Shown here: one piece after another, positions 26,971 through 41,006 of the stretch | Position numbering within the stretch: the first letter of the stretch is position 1 | How the letters are laid out: each line of letters opens with the position of its first letter | Assembly (NCBI GenBank): GCA_034766995.1 | Contig: CM068313.1 | Coordinates: forward strand, 20,751,512 to 20,815,511 | Direction of reading: 5' to 3' | From: Acanthacorydalis orientalis | Lineage: Eukaryota > Arthropoda > Insecta > Megaloptera > Corydalidae | DNA: 64,000 nt | Program-made: the position numbers and the translations under genes | Notes under the pieces: generated by a model | The model's database searches: none | What the model was told of the DNA's origin: nothing | Seen by the model: only the letters and a program-made list of their open reading frames with translations

Positions 26971-27303
26971 TTTGAAAATACTTAATTTTTTGAAGATGTT
27001 GCTTTTATGAGAAAAAAATTATTAATTCATTCAGGACAATTATTTTAACTATTAAATTGAACAGAGTGAACAATATTAAAAAAAAACATCATTTTGTTAA
27101 ACTAACAATGTAGAAAATAAAGTTTAAATTAAAAATAAATAATACAATAGAATTGCTTTATTTTGATTTTAATACGAAAGGATATTCAAGAATTATTTAC
27201 ATACTAATACTTTGTGGTTCTTAAAGTAAAATAAAAAACTTTTGACAACTGTAAATAATATTTTAAAAGTAAATAAGTTAATTAAAAAATTCTGATTCAA
27301 TGA

Positions 27304-27390
<87 letters not shown>

Positions 27391-30300
27391 TGCTATTAAT
27401 TAATGCTATGTAAAAATCATACAGTTGGGCAGACAAATCATTATTTTTAAAGCAATACGAAATTATCTCGAACAAAAAATCTGACAATAAATTTATATTA
27501 AAAAAACTAGAATAAATTTTCATTGACGGCTTCGTAAAATTTTCACAGATTCTCAGCAAATTAGCGTTAATTTACAAGTTCTTTTAATAAAATATAGAAG
27601 ACCCATTGGCTCGTTTCAAAGAAATTCTTCACTAATCCTTTAGATTTTTTATTAATTTTTACAGCGTTACCCTGAATTCTTCCTGCTCTCGGCTGTCAAA
27701 TGGATTAATATCAATTAAGATTGCGAAGAATAATTACTTATACCCCATTAACTGGAACTTTATCGTTATGGTGTATTCCTGACAAAGTTATCATGATGTC
27801 AGTCAATTATATATTCATTGAATTTTAATGTTTTATACAACATTATTGATTACATTTAATGAGTTGTCTCGTTATGCAAATATATTAAAGTCTAAAATAA
27901 TTTTTCATCGATTAAAAATGTACTCAGCAGATAAACTCTTTTCAATCGATTAATAAAAATAAATGTAATATAAAACATTTTTTCGTTTATTTGAATTACT
28001 AAAAATATATATTTCATTAAAAATAAAAATAGGTATATAATTATTTTGTGTGTGTTAAGTTTATAAAATATCATATTCTATATGTAAATATAGAATATTA
28101 TAGTTTCTCATTATAGACATATACTACTAATATATGGGTAGTAGTGTCTACATTTTAGGATTTACGAATGACAAAGGTTTTTCGAAAGATTCGAAATGCG
28201 TTTTTTCTACTTTAGTGCATATGGGAATTAATGACATCGACAGTAAAAATAGCTATTCTCATGAGAGACATGAACATCGTTGTTAACAAGACCAAATAGT
28301 GGTCATCAAAGTGTAAAAGTTTCAGTGTCGGATCCCTTCTATTTAAATTTGGAAATGTACGCTCACAAAATTCAATTTAGTTAAAAATAAAATTACATGC
28401 ACATACTTGTTATCCTCCTACTTGTAGATAAAATATTGTATATATATATAGATATTTAGAGATTGATTACAGGATGAATAACTAATTTTGTACCAGAAAT
28501 AATAAAATCAATCAAATTTTGAATATAAAGGAAATCTTATATTTCATACAAAATAAATATCATCAATTTTTTAACCAGGGTATCTTGTAATCCTGAATAA
28601 ATTAAAAGTAAAGATTTATTTTGTTTGTATATAGCGAAACTGTTTATTTTCTATGTTTATTTGAATTTCTACGTATTGACAATATTATTTGTGTTCGGTT
28701 CTGTTTATTTACGGTTATTTTAATTGATTGGAGTGATTAGTAACTTCATGTGTACTGTTAAATTTATCTTACATTTAATATTTATTTAAGAGCTTTTTTC
28801 AACATGAGTCACTTTAACAGATTTTAACTGTGAAATATTTATCAGATAGAGAGAGATAAATTCACTAAAATTCACTCTCATATTTACACTGTTTCCATAA
28901 AATTAAAAGATGGCTGTTACGTTTTTCTGCAGCATGATTAATCCAGCTGGCATAAAAAAATTTATAAATATAAATTTTATAGTGATTTTATTCTTAGAAT
29001 TTTTTTCTATAAAACTAGCAAAAGTCATTTTAAAACAATGATAGTTTTTAACTAAACATGAACAAAAACTTTAGTCGGAAAGTATGTATGAGGTCTTGTG
29101 ATAAAAAGATAAAAAATCTATTATTTTATTTTTTGGCAGCGAACCTATTTTTCATTATTAATGAATGTGAATCTTGGCGGTTAGGCATAATTTTATTTGT
29201 TCTTAAACTGGGTTTAACTTTCACCGTTTTCAAGTAGATTTTGAACTCAGTTGAAAATCAACATGCGTCGAAACCGGTCGTAGAATAAAAAAACACACTG
29301 TTTTCAGTATACATGAAGAACAATTATTTAAATTTGTTTGTGCAAATTATACAAGAAATATGTGTACAACTCGTATGTACAACACTTTTAAAGTAATTAA
29401 CATCATTTTTGATTAAATATCTAAATGATTCAATGTATTTAATTAGAGAAAAAATCTAGAAGTTAGTTGTTCAATTTAAAATTAATATCACTACTAGTAT
29501 GTGAAATATGGAATTATTTGGTTTGTGTATTGATTTTTTAATTATTTTCTTAAAAGTGCCTTGTAAAAAATATAAACAAATATACTGACGTAACATGTAA
29601 GCCAGAGTTTAAATTTGGTACAGTTGAAATTATACCTAATTATATTTAAAAATGAGTTTTATTTTACAACAATAACTAGTTTTTCTTCTATATGTACTTA
29701 ATAATAGTACAGGAAGAACAATAATTAGAAAATATCTACTGGTTGTTAGAAAAATTCTTTCATGAAAATAAAAATATTTCAAAAGAAATAACAACGTAAT
29801 ATAATGGTATTATTGTATTGTAAGCGTTTCTAAACTTCTTTTCAAAAACATGCTCTCCGTTTCATATTTCTGTAAATAAGAAATAAGAAGATACTTTTCC
29901 AATGAAATTGTAATTAAAAGTAAATTATAACTCAATGTTTATTTTAGGTATGTTTCAATTAAAATTTTATTCATTTTAAAGGAACTGATAAAGCTTCATT
30001 ATTTTCAAAAATGCATCATTATCAATATAATATTTTGATTGAATTTTATTTAACATTATTTATTTGTTACATTGTCTAATTTATTAATTTTTTCAATTCT
30101 ATAAATATTAATAATTTATAATTAAATTATAAAATTACGTTATAAAAATTACATTAATTAAATTATTAAATTAATAATTAAAGTTTTAATGTCCGTTTTT
30201 CGTAGTAATTAATTTTCTAAACTTGGATACAAACTCATACCATATTACATATTCGTTCAGTCTTTCGATCTTTTTATATATGTATATTTAGAAAATTTTA

Positions 30301-32119
30301 TATATGATATATTATTAGTCTATGAATTATTAAACAAAATCGAAAAATTGTCAATTCTCTAAAAATGTAACGGTTAACAGTTGAGAAAGGTAATTTATTT
30401 TAGTGGTTAAAACGACGTTTTGGTGGTAAAAAGATAACGAATTGGTGTTCAACTTCATAAAACTCTATTTATATTTATAAGACGATTATGTTCAACAATT
30501 TTGATGTTGATATTTTTAAATCTAAATTAAAAAAAATATTTTCTCTACATGCTTCTGTCAAAATAATAAACAATATCAGATTTATTATGACACAGACTTT
30601 CTGATAAAAAATTACTTATACTTTATTGAAAAGGATTAAATTTTGTTTAAAATGTTATCAAGTTTTTCATGTTCAAAAATTAGAAATTAATGAATTAATG
30701 AATATTTTCACGCGATATCAGGCTTAGAAAGTTAAAAAATATTTTGAAAAAATGTGGTCTTAATTAGTTTTACATTATTTTAATTGATAAGAAATATTGT
30801 TATTTATTATGAGAGAAAATAATTACCTTAAAGGAAATAAATATGTATGTGTTCTTTAATTCAAAATTCTCTATAGATATTATTATTATTATCAAAAGTT
30901 TAAAGTAATTGAATAAATTGCAAAATAAAAATTCGTATCACATTTTAGTTAGTGATTTTCTAACTTATAGCACATTTATTAACTAGTTCTATGGAGTTCA
31001 AAATAAAATAATTAATTTTTAATAATTAATTAAACATATACTATTTCAAATCACAACTCAATAGTAAATAATTTATAATTTTTTATATTCTGTTGTTTAA
31101 AGCATTCTATAGTAAATAGTAATAAATAAATAAAATGAGATCCAATATGAATAATATTTTTTTCAATTGATCTGATTTTAAAAATACAATTTTTTTGGTG
31201 TATTAATTTTGAGCTATTATATTTTTCAGTTGATTAAATTTTGATTTTTATAAGACTTATTTTAACATACACTATTGCTTTAGTCATTTTTGGTTGCGTT
31301 TATTTTTATTAGAAAATCAAAATCAATGAAAACTTCAATTTTCTTTGTTTTTCCATTTGTTGTAATAAATTTAACTTCGAATAAAATTAAAGTTGTAAGA
31401 AGTAATTAATAAAATGTTATAATTACAAAAGTTTCAATGTGATAAGAGAGATATAACACTTTATAAAAGTTAAATTATTTATCAGTATAAATTTTAAGTA
31501 TTATATTATATTTGAACACATGATCAATAAAAAAGTATAAAATGTTAATCAGAAAGAGGTGGAATCTCTAATGTAGGTACAGTGTAAGAAAACAATTTAA
31601 ACATTTTTTGAAACAAGTTTGAAGTAAATTTAGAAAAAGAATACATTACATAAAATAGTAGATAAATGTTTTATGGTTACTACAATGTCTCCATTTTTCA
31701 AAACGACATTTTTGATGAACATTTTATGTTCATCAACGAAACCATTCAAAAACTAATTTTCATATACAACGTGTTAGAGAATGATGACAAACTATTCACA
31801 TTGTAGATAGACTATTTCTCCGAGCTCTTTCTCATCTCAAATTATTGATCGTTCCATTAAGAAAGATTTATTATATGGCTGCGAATACTTTTTCAAAGTT
31901 ATTTTATCTTAAGCTTAGCGCTCTGGGGAATACTTTTTATACTGACAACAATTAAATTTCTTTTAGGAACTTTTCGGTCTCCGTGTTCTATACAAGCTGC
32001 TACGTTGTGTTACAATGTTAAGTGTTGTTGTTTTTGGTGAACAATTTTCTGATTCGATTTCAGTTTCATATTACATATTATGTTATTTACTCGTAAACAC
32101 AGATATAAATCTTAAAACT

Positions 32120-32181
<62 letters not shown>

Positions 32182-33000
32182 ACTTCATACATAAATTTAT
32201 GTTTTAAAATGAGTTTAACAAATATTCTGTCTTTCATTAATGTATAATTTTATGATAAAATCTACAATGATTATAACTTTTCAAAAGTTTATTTTGTGTT
32301 TTAATGTATTTTAATAAGAATATGTTTTGTAAAGAGATATAATATAATTTTAAAAATAAAAATACACTCAGAAAATTAGTTGTCATAAAATTATATTATT
32401 TATTAATAATCAAAGTTGAAAATAATTTAATAAAAAAATATAATTTATATGTTTTGTAACACATCAAAGAGGCACTGATTAATTAATTCTTGAAGTATTT
32501 AATTCTGCTGTATATAAAAAATTTTCAGTAAATATTATTACAAGTGTATAATTGAATTTCTTTTAATTTTTCATAAGATTAGTAGTTAATAACATTTTTT
32601 ATTAAATTTAGTATATGTAGTATCGAGTTACATGTATTTATAGGGTTTATAGTTGACAGGATAAATATATTTTTCATTTTATTTTAAGATTAATTTTAAG
32701 AGTAATTAAAAAAGGATTAATAAAATAATTTTATATATTTAGATAGAAAATAAATAGATATAGAAAAAAAAATGTAATTACTAAAAAAGCAATTTAATTT
32801 TTTTATGAAAATGTTTTAAAGTTCTTCTTCTTAATATAATATATAAAAAATTTAATTGGTCCCAAAAAGGATTCTAATTAAGAGTAAATAACAGAGTATT
32901 GCATGTTAGATTTCATTAAAAATAAACTGAATTCCTACTCACAGCTCGCTAATGTATCGAATCTTGCAATGAAATGTTGTTATTAATTATTTACAGATAA
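24411..33000. other. Long A+T-rich stretch, no gene seen
   Basis: About 8.6 kb with no recognisable coding sequence or transposon. TA tracts at 24872-24920, 26940-26968, 27306-27388, 28439-28450 and 32121-32176. An 11-bp stem hairpin lies at 28073-28098. Patches slightly richer in G+C (27590-27810, 28140-28380, 29080-29290, 31800-32010) showed no dipeptidase-like or other exon on either strand. Confidence 0.6.
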
Positions 33001-33038
33001 ATCAGTAGCTTTAATTAACGTAACTTTCAATGATGCTC

Positions 33039-33098
<60 letters not shown>

Positions 33099-33138
33099 CA
33101 CAGCATCATTGAAAGTTACGTTAATTGAAGCCACTGAT
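33001..33138. repeat. 37-bp inverted repeat flanking a (TA)n core (possible MITE or hairpin)
   Basis: The left arm (33001-33037, ATCAGTAGCTTTAATTAACG onward) and the right arm (33102-33138) are reverse complements at 35 of 37 positions. The core 33041-33097 is TA repeat, itself self-complementary, so the whole 138 bp can fold into one long hairpin or cruciform. It could be a palindromic MITE whose centre expanded as a microsatellite, or an inverted duplication made at a TA hairpin. Confidence 0.9.
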
Positions 33139-34726
33139 ATACTTACATATATATATATATATTCAAGTATTTATGAAAAAAAAAATTTTTTATAGAAAAA
33201 AATAAACAGTATTTTTCTGTCGGAAATTAAAACAAGTTTGCAAATAGTTTAAGGAATTCACTACCATTTATATAAAAATATTCACGATTGAGATTTTTAT
33301 TAAAATTTCCATGCTGTACATAATAAGATAATAAATAATACTTTTCTGACTTTATATTCTTTAACAATGAATACAAACAGGAAAAAGGACGTCCCCTGGG
33401 GATAACAGGAAGAGAACAAACATGGAAACAGACAAACATGGAAACTATGAATCAAACTAAGTAAAAAATTTGGTCACAAAATAGGGATTGGTAATATACT
33501 ATTTATTTATTGCTTTCGAACTAAGATTATTTTATAGTAGTGTAATTTGATTTATATAGAAAACTTATTGCTTTTGATAAACATTAATTCTTTTTCTTAT
33601 ATTTTTCTCTAGTTTTTTTGTTTTCATTTCTTAAAGAATGTTATTATTTTCTTGCTGTAACTTTTTGGTTAATTTTATTTTGATTTTTACAGTGGTTTTT
33701 AAATGTTATATTATTACAACCCATATTTTAAGAATCAACATTATATCCTTTCCGGATAAAGTTAATACGATTCAAATAGTACATTAAATAAGTTTGTAAA
33801 TATTTTATTGATGAAAAATGTATTAAATTTGTAATCATACTCTTTGGTTAATATTAATTATGGTTTTCAATATTAGCTTTTGTTATATTTTATTTATTTG
33901 TACCGCGAATTATTTGAATTTTTACTCATTGTGGAGCTTTTTACAACGTGGGACCCTGAAGCTTAAGCTTCATCAGTTTCCATATATATCCGTCTCTGTA
34001 TCTATATATATAAATTACAATATTTATTTAAATTTCCATATTTATACATCAAAAAGAATTATATATGAACATTCATTTTTGAAAAGTAAACACCACACGA
34101 CTAAAAGCATTTCAAGTAATATTTTTCCCAGATTTTGATATAAATAAGTTCTTGGTGAGTAATAAAATTAAATATTATAATTTACTCAGGTATTATTCAC
34201 AACATTATTCAGTTTGTGTGTTTAAATTCGTATTTATTTGTTTTCAAATATATCAAAATATGTAAGACTTTAAATTATAGAGTATGTATAGTTTCATACT
34301 AGGTATTTCATATTTTTCGTACAAAATGTCTTTCATACAAAGGATCCAAAATTTTTCACGAAGTTGATATTATTATAATTATGTGAAACATTTATTAATT
34401 TTTATATAACATATCTGTTAATACAGTATATATTTTATGTATATCATTATTATATAAATACTATTCTGTTACATATATATATATATATATATACAAGAAT
34501 TAAATATTTAACACATTTTATTTACAAATATTAAATAAGTATTTAAATATATTTTTGTAATTTTTAAGTAACTAAATAATTATAACATATAATTGAATTG
34601 TTATAAATATTTGATGTCAATTTAAATTCTAAAGTAAAATATTAGTTTAAATTTGATACTTCGTATATTCTTATTAATAATTTATAAATTCCTATTAATT
34701 TTTAATGAATTATAATGCAAGTTTGT
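33139..34726. other. A+T-rich stretch downstream of dipeptidase exon C, no exon seen
   Basis: Presumably intron of the dipeptidase gene beyond exon C. TA tracts at 33147-33163 and 34461-34481. Open frames 33227-33439 and 33860-34138 are unrecognised and probably chance. Confidence 0.55.
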
Positions 34727-34732
34727 ACTCAC

Positions 34733-34802
34733 CTTTCCGAAGTTCGATAAACCACCGATGTGAGGCACTCTTCCTGGTTCATCCACTATACAGCAGTCTG
34801 CC
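34733..34802 (-). CDS. Membrane dipeptidase (peptidase M19), internal exon 'C'
   Basis: This is a 70-nt minus-strand exon. The acceptor is TTAG at 34803-34806 and the donor is GTGAGT at 34727-34732. The first base completes the Trp of CNTPW from exon B, and 23 codons follow: ADCCIVDEPGRVP then HIGGLSNFGK, ending in phase 0. Family members read NTPWAD, a variable loop, then GLSPFGK at this place, so the fit is good even though the exon is short. The next part of the enzyme (the LVDLSH-like, FSHS-like and GGDYDG-like segments with two further zinc-binding His residues) should lie on lower coordinates. I did not find it down to position 1, so the gene continues outside the window, lies in an exon I missed, or is interrupted. 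Confidence 0.88.
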
Positions 34803-36786
34803 CTAACAGAGAGTCAGAATCGGTTATATAATCTTACATATACCTAAAATATTATGGTATAACCTTTTTATTCTCTCAAGGCATTATTAAGACTTTTGTT
34901 AATGATATTTTCCTTATACCTTATTAAAAATTAAGCATTTTTTTATAGTAGACATGGAACAATTAATGTACTTGTAAACAAATTTTTGATGTATATTTTT
35001 TTCCACTGCGTTGACAAAGAAACCATAAAAAAGCGTCAATTAGAATGGGCCGCAGATTTATTCAAATCCGATTCTGTTTTTGACAGTCCAGTGACATATC
35101 AATTTCCAACACTGCCTTTGTAGTGCTTATTGAGCCACTGTTAGCCCATATACATTTGTTATGCAATATGCGTGAAACATGAATTTTATATGAAGAGAAT
35201 CAAAGAGAAAATGATTTAGGTTGCCAGTGAAAAATATTGGACCGTAAATAATGTTGTTCGAAATTAACGACCACCATCACATATTTGGTTCCAGACTTTA
35301 TTGTACGACATTCTTTTTTCAAAGATAGTTATCGAGCATGTATGCACACATTATTACTATGAATATATATATATATATATGACCGTTATCATTTTCGCAG
35401 CTATTATTTAACTGAATATTCATGAAATTTCTAACATGTATCACGTATAATATTCTGTACGTGGAAGTACTCGTAAAATAATTCAATAATGAAGAATTAA
35501 AATAGCTTCTGTCCATGTGATTATTTTATAAACATCGTAATCAGTCATGTATATATCGTTATATTCTCTATTATTTTACTCTTCAGTATTTTATCTCCGG
35601 GTATTAATACGAATTTTCTAATAGTTTTTATTACCTTTTATTTCACAATTTGAAGTTTTTTATTACTTTTTTAATATTATTTTTTTTAATTAATAAATTT
35701 TTTGGGAAGTTAATATATGTTAAATATTCGAATAATGTGTTCAAATATTAATCAAATATAAATAAAATATCTAATTTTTATAAATACAAATAATAAAATA
35801 TTGAAGGTACTACTGTTTCGATTAAGTATAAATATAATTGTCCTTTGTTAATAAAATAATAATAAATTGAGATAAAATATGTGTAAAAATTATAGTGTTT
35901 GGTTTTATGACTAATTAGCTTTCACAAACGAATGTTTATTCTCTAAATATCGCAAAAATTCATTGTAATTTAGCGCTCTGTAGATACTAATATTTCCATT
36001 GAAACGTATTTAGACATAATTAAAAAGAATAATAATCAATTATTAATCATTTTGATTGAACATTTTTTATGATATGTGTAAGTGATAATTCATTTGTGAA
36101 AATAAATTATGTGTGCTTGTTAAAATGTAATTGTTAAACACTGTGATTTGAGAATACTGTGGTATTAAATTACTTGTTTATTTTTCGAAATAAAATTCGA
36201 CATCATGTCAGTTCATATTATTTTAACCTTTTTTAAAACGAATAATTACAATAATATGATTCTATTTTAAACATTGTATTATCATATGAAATAATTTTTA
36301 ATTAGTATTTCAATTAAATATTTTCAAATGAAAAACCAATTTTGTTAACCAATAATTTTTAAAAATAGTTTTTTTATGAAAGATTAAAACATTTGAAAAT
36401 TTATTTTATTTATTTATTCTTACATATTTAATTTATTCGATTTATTTAAAACGAGAAGCATTTGTTTTCGTAGTAAAATATAAATTAAACTCAAATATAT
36501 TGGTTAAAAATCTGATATATTATCTGAGTGCAAACGAGTCATTCATTAAAATTTTATTAATCAGAAGAAAAATTACAGATAACACATGAGAGAGTACAGT
36601 CCTCCTAATGTTGCATGTTATAATTATGATTCCCATGTCGCAGCATTAACCATTTATGTCTTTGTATGAGTGTGACGTGTTTTTGTAATATTTGTGTGTG
36701 TTACATATAATTTAGGTTCTGTTTCCGGAAATTTAATGCAAACGATTTTCTTTGTATTATATTTTAATACTCTTTTTGTTATATAC

Positions 36787-37556
36787 TAGGAGGCTCCGCT
36801 CCCTACTCTCTGCACTCGCCAAGTCCCGAAGGGCTTCGGCCCTAACTCGCTAATACTCGCTATTTCCCCAACAAATAACAGAAATTACCAAATTATACAC
36901 ACAAATAATCCGCGTAACATATAAGTGTTATTACTGATTTAAATATGACCAATGCTTAAAATTACATTCAAAATTGAAAAGAAAAATATATAAAAGTTGT
37001 TAAATATATCTATTTATAATAAGATAAAGTTATGAATGTAGAAAAAATGTATAAATAGATTCTAAATAATAGACCGAAATAAAAAATAAATGTATAAAAT
37101 TTAGAATAATACGTTTTGTTTGTATTTTCTTAAAAATCAGGAAGATCTGCCCAATACTCACTACACTCACTCTTCCCTAACAAATAACAGAAATTAACAA
37201 ATTGTACGCACAAATACTTTGTGTAAAATGTAATTCATAAAATTATTATTTTAAAAATTTACAAAAGTTAACATAATAAAATATATTGTTAAAATGTGTA
37301 AAAATTTTTTTACTCTAAATCCTCAGTGAATACAATATTTTGGATAGTTTTTTTATCAGTTTTACACCGAAACCGTACATATTTCTTTTTAATTGTGCAC
37401 CGTGAGAAAGCTACGTTAAATTGTCCATGAAAATTGTATCTTTAGAATTAACAAATATACCAATCTTGTCAAAACTTTGGCCTTTTGATTTATTAATTGT
37501 GATAGCAAACGCTAATCGAACTGGAAACTGTAAACGTTTTAAAATAAATTTATTCA
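36787..37556 (-). mobile_element. Helitron 3' region with C-terminal helicase remnant
   Basis: The element runs on the minus strand. Helicase-coding sequence lies at 37310-37556, followed by about 520 bp of non-coding sequence. A G+C-rich end has a CCGAAG-cc-CTTCGG hairpin (about 36827-36843) and terminates GGAGCCTCCTAG before T at about 36790, as expected of Helitrons (CTRR end, A/T insertion site, 3' hairpin). A second, diverged copy of the subterminal sequence (AACAAATAACAGAAATTA) lies at about 37160-37230, against 36868-36930 for the first. The 5' end was not found. Confidence 0.75.
37310..37556 (-). pseudogene. Helitron helicase (Pif1-like), C-terminal fragment
   Basis: The minus strand reads KRLQFPVRLAFAITINKSKG then QSFDKIGIF. 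After a frameshift it reads FHGQFNVAFSRCTIKKKYVR and ends KKTIQNIVFTEDLE before a stop at 37310-37312. The blocks match the last helicase motifs of Helitron Rep/Hel proteins (LAFAMTINKSQGQ, then HGQLYVAFSRV, then NIVYKE). The Rep nuclease and the Walker motifs are absent. It is inactive. Confidence 0.85.
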
Positions 37557-38140
37557 TTATCAGTAACAGTATTTAATAAGAGATCATGTGACCGATATCA
37601 ACCAATCAGAGAATGAATAAAACGCTCTCTATAATGGTTTAGTTATAGAGAAAATGTTTTTTATTGAGAACGAAAAACAACATTTGGAAAATTATTTATT
37701 ATTTTATTTGTACTCAGAATTTTACTAATGAAATATAATATTTTAAATTAAATAATTAACTACTGATTATAAAATTAAGAAAAATAAATCTGTTGTACTT
37801 TCAGAGGATATTAGATAATTTAGATAAGCCTAGATTTATACATATTTAAATTTTGTTCTTGACTCTGTATATAAATATTATTCAAAATCGATTAACTCTG
37901 AAATCCTTTTAGAAAAAATGTAAAAGTTATAATTTATTTTGTCTAATTTGTTGTAGCAATTCTAAAATAAAAAAAATGAAGTTAATCTAGTACCACTGTA
38001 TAAATCGATAAACATATTTAATACAGATGTGTTGCTTTCATGATACAACACTGTAATGTCAGAAACTAATTAAATTGAGATTTAGTACTTGTACGTATGC
38101 AGGTGTGTACTTGATTGTCTCTAACTCTCAAATAATTTCT

Positions 38141-38464
38141 CTACATATGATTCACGTAAATTACAATACGCAACGATTTACTCGTTGAATTGCCCTCATA
38201 CTGTAATCTATTAATCCATTTTAATATATGGTTGCAGTGACTCTCAAATGTTGATCGTCTATAATTGGTATCTAAATAAACGTGTAAAATGTTGATGTAT
38301 TTTCTATATTTTCTATTTTTTAATATTTCATTATCTGAAATGTTATTTATTATTTGTGTAACACATACTTTTTTTATATAATACATTTCAGTGAGTTCCA
38401 GGAGATGACTTTTCCGGTGGGTGAAATGTTTCAATGGCATTAAAAAATAATCTTCAAAGACCAA
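38141..38464 (-). other. Open frame of 107 codons, unrecognised
   Basis: Starts MVFEDYFLMPLKHFTHRKSH and ends KSLRIVIYVNHM. It is rich in Lys, Asn and Ile, as expected of chance frames in A+T-rich DNA, but is long for such a frame. It lies inside the dipeptidase intron. I see no motif. Confidence 0.12.
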
Positions 38465-39665
38465 CTTTTGTACAATGAATAAAACATATTAAAATATGCA
38501 CATGAGTTTGTATATTTAATATTTATTTAATGTAAAATTAAAAAAAGTCTTAATGATATCTTTTTTATTTTAAAAATTTTAATATTAAAAATAGTTATTG
38601 ATTTTTTATAAATATTTATTGCATATCTTTTAGTAATCAATTTGAAAAAAAAACATTGACCCTTCTTCACAACAGTATATATTAAGAAAAATGGTAATGG
38701 AAGGTATACCATATCACTTACTCACTTTAAATAAATAATTAAGATGGCGTGTGCTGAAGTTTAATGTTTCCCAAAAGAATAAAAGAAAACACATTGATGA
38801 TTATTATGCACTAAATATTTAAATGAAATTGGTAAACTGGATTTACAAAATGAATATAAATAGAAACACGATCAATAAATATTTCATTTTCAATTGTATA
38901 TCACATTTTCATTGTGTTGTATATGATGTATTTTAAGATAAAATAAACAGTTAAATTTTAACTAATACTCAAATAGTGTATCGTGTTAAACAAAATCTAG
39001 ACATGCAAGAATAATAGTAAAAGTATTTTTTTAAGTAAATCTCTCAGATCTTCAATTTCATTGAAATAGAATAATTTATGTTCTTAATTGTGCTTATTGA
39101 GTATTATTTAACTCAAAATTCACGATATATTTACTTAATGGATAACTATTACAAGTAATTAATTTTATGAAAAATAATATTTTACTTTGTTTCTGTGATA
39201 CAATTAATAATTTTATGCCGATTACTTAGAATTAAGAAAAATAATTATGTAAAAATTCACAAGTTCTATTCGATAATAAACATATTGATCTTTTCTATAA
39301 AATAACAAATTGAATTATGAATTATTAGTAAATAGAATTCATTTTAAATTTAGTATAGAATAAAAAGTACAACTTCCACATTAAAATATATCTGAAATTT
39401 AACTTTACAATTTTGTTGTACTTGTTATATATGAAAATTCTCTAAATTTGAATTAAACTAAATATTAATCTATATTTTATTGAAGTTACTACTATTTTTA
39501 AATAGTTTCTTTTTAAAAAAAGGAATTGTATTGTAAAATTAATAGCACTTTTATAAAAGATAATTATGTACTTTTTAAAATAAACTGAAAATAATCTAAT
39601 ATGTTTGATATGGAGTTTATTTAATAAATGTGTCGACTTTAGAAAAAAATATCGTATTTGTTTGT

Positions 39666-39668
<3 letters not shown>

Positions 39669-39725
<57 letters not shown>
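39669..39725. repeat. Compound (TA)n(TG)n microsatellite
   Basis: TA units to about 39702, followed directly by about eleven TG units. Confidence 0.95.
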
Positions 39726-39990
39726 ATAAATACTAAATATACAGAATTACACAAATTATATTTGATCCATCTGAAGTAAAAATTTCAATAATGAAAAAAA
39801 TATTATTAATTTCGTACTTGATATTTTAATTAAATATCTAAATACGTCTGAAAATAACGAAATATTTTGATTGAAATGTCTTCAAAACATAAAATGTGGG
39901 TAAATAATTACTTTTCATAACTTTTATTTTTTTCGATTTATATATTATTTGAAATGGAACATTTTTGTTTTTTGAAAAATTACATATATA

Positions 39991-40064
<74 letters not shown>

Positions 40065-40172
40065 ATACACATAATAATGAGTTTTTCATTGAAATATATT
40101 TTTTAAGATTTCATTTTTTTTAAATATTTCATTAAGAACATATTTTCTTATTTCTACTTACAAATAATTTGA

Positions 40173-40224
<52 letters not shown>

Positions 40225-40936
40225 ATACACAAATTGGAATATGAAATTTACGAAGAAAAGGCTTTACTAAGGTTTGAAAAATAAAATACCGTAAAAACAA
40301 CATTAAAGTGGAAATGTTATTAACATTTATTTTTCTGTAGAAAAAAAATTTAAAATAATTTATACAGTAAAATAATTTAAACCACGCAGCCGAGAATTAC
40401 ACACTCTTATAAACGTTTAGCAAAAAAGGAATGAAAATGTGAAAATTGATAATAAAATATTTTCGTTTCGCTAAAAGAGGTAATAAGTAATTATTACAGA
40501 AGGTGTTGAGGTTGGCTACAGTTTTTCTGATTACCGTACATGATAAAATATTCTGGAAGACACTAAAAAAGAAGAAAAGAAGGAAATATGGCTGAGAGCT
40601 ACTAGTGAAAACTGTACACATTATTTTACGAATTTTATCTTTCGTACGGCTCAACTGAGAATGGAATACGCACTAGAACATTCAGATTCTTGAATTTGTT
40701 CGCAAGCTTTCTGATTACTAATTATTCTGGTACTTGGAGATATTTAAAACGAGTGGAAATTTCATTTAGCGGTATTCCGAATGGTTCAGTTTTCAAGTAG
40801 GTAATATTACAGTGAACCCATTTTCATGTACATTTACCCGTTGTTGATGATGTGTAATTTTATTTTCCAAAAAGAAATTTATATCAGTTTTTGTGCGTTC
40901 AGTCTTTTATTATATAAAATGTCTTTTGATATACAT

Positions 40937-41006
<70 letters not shown>

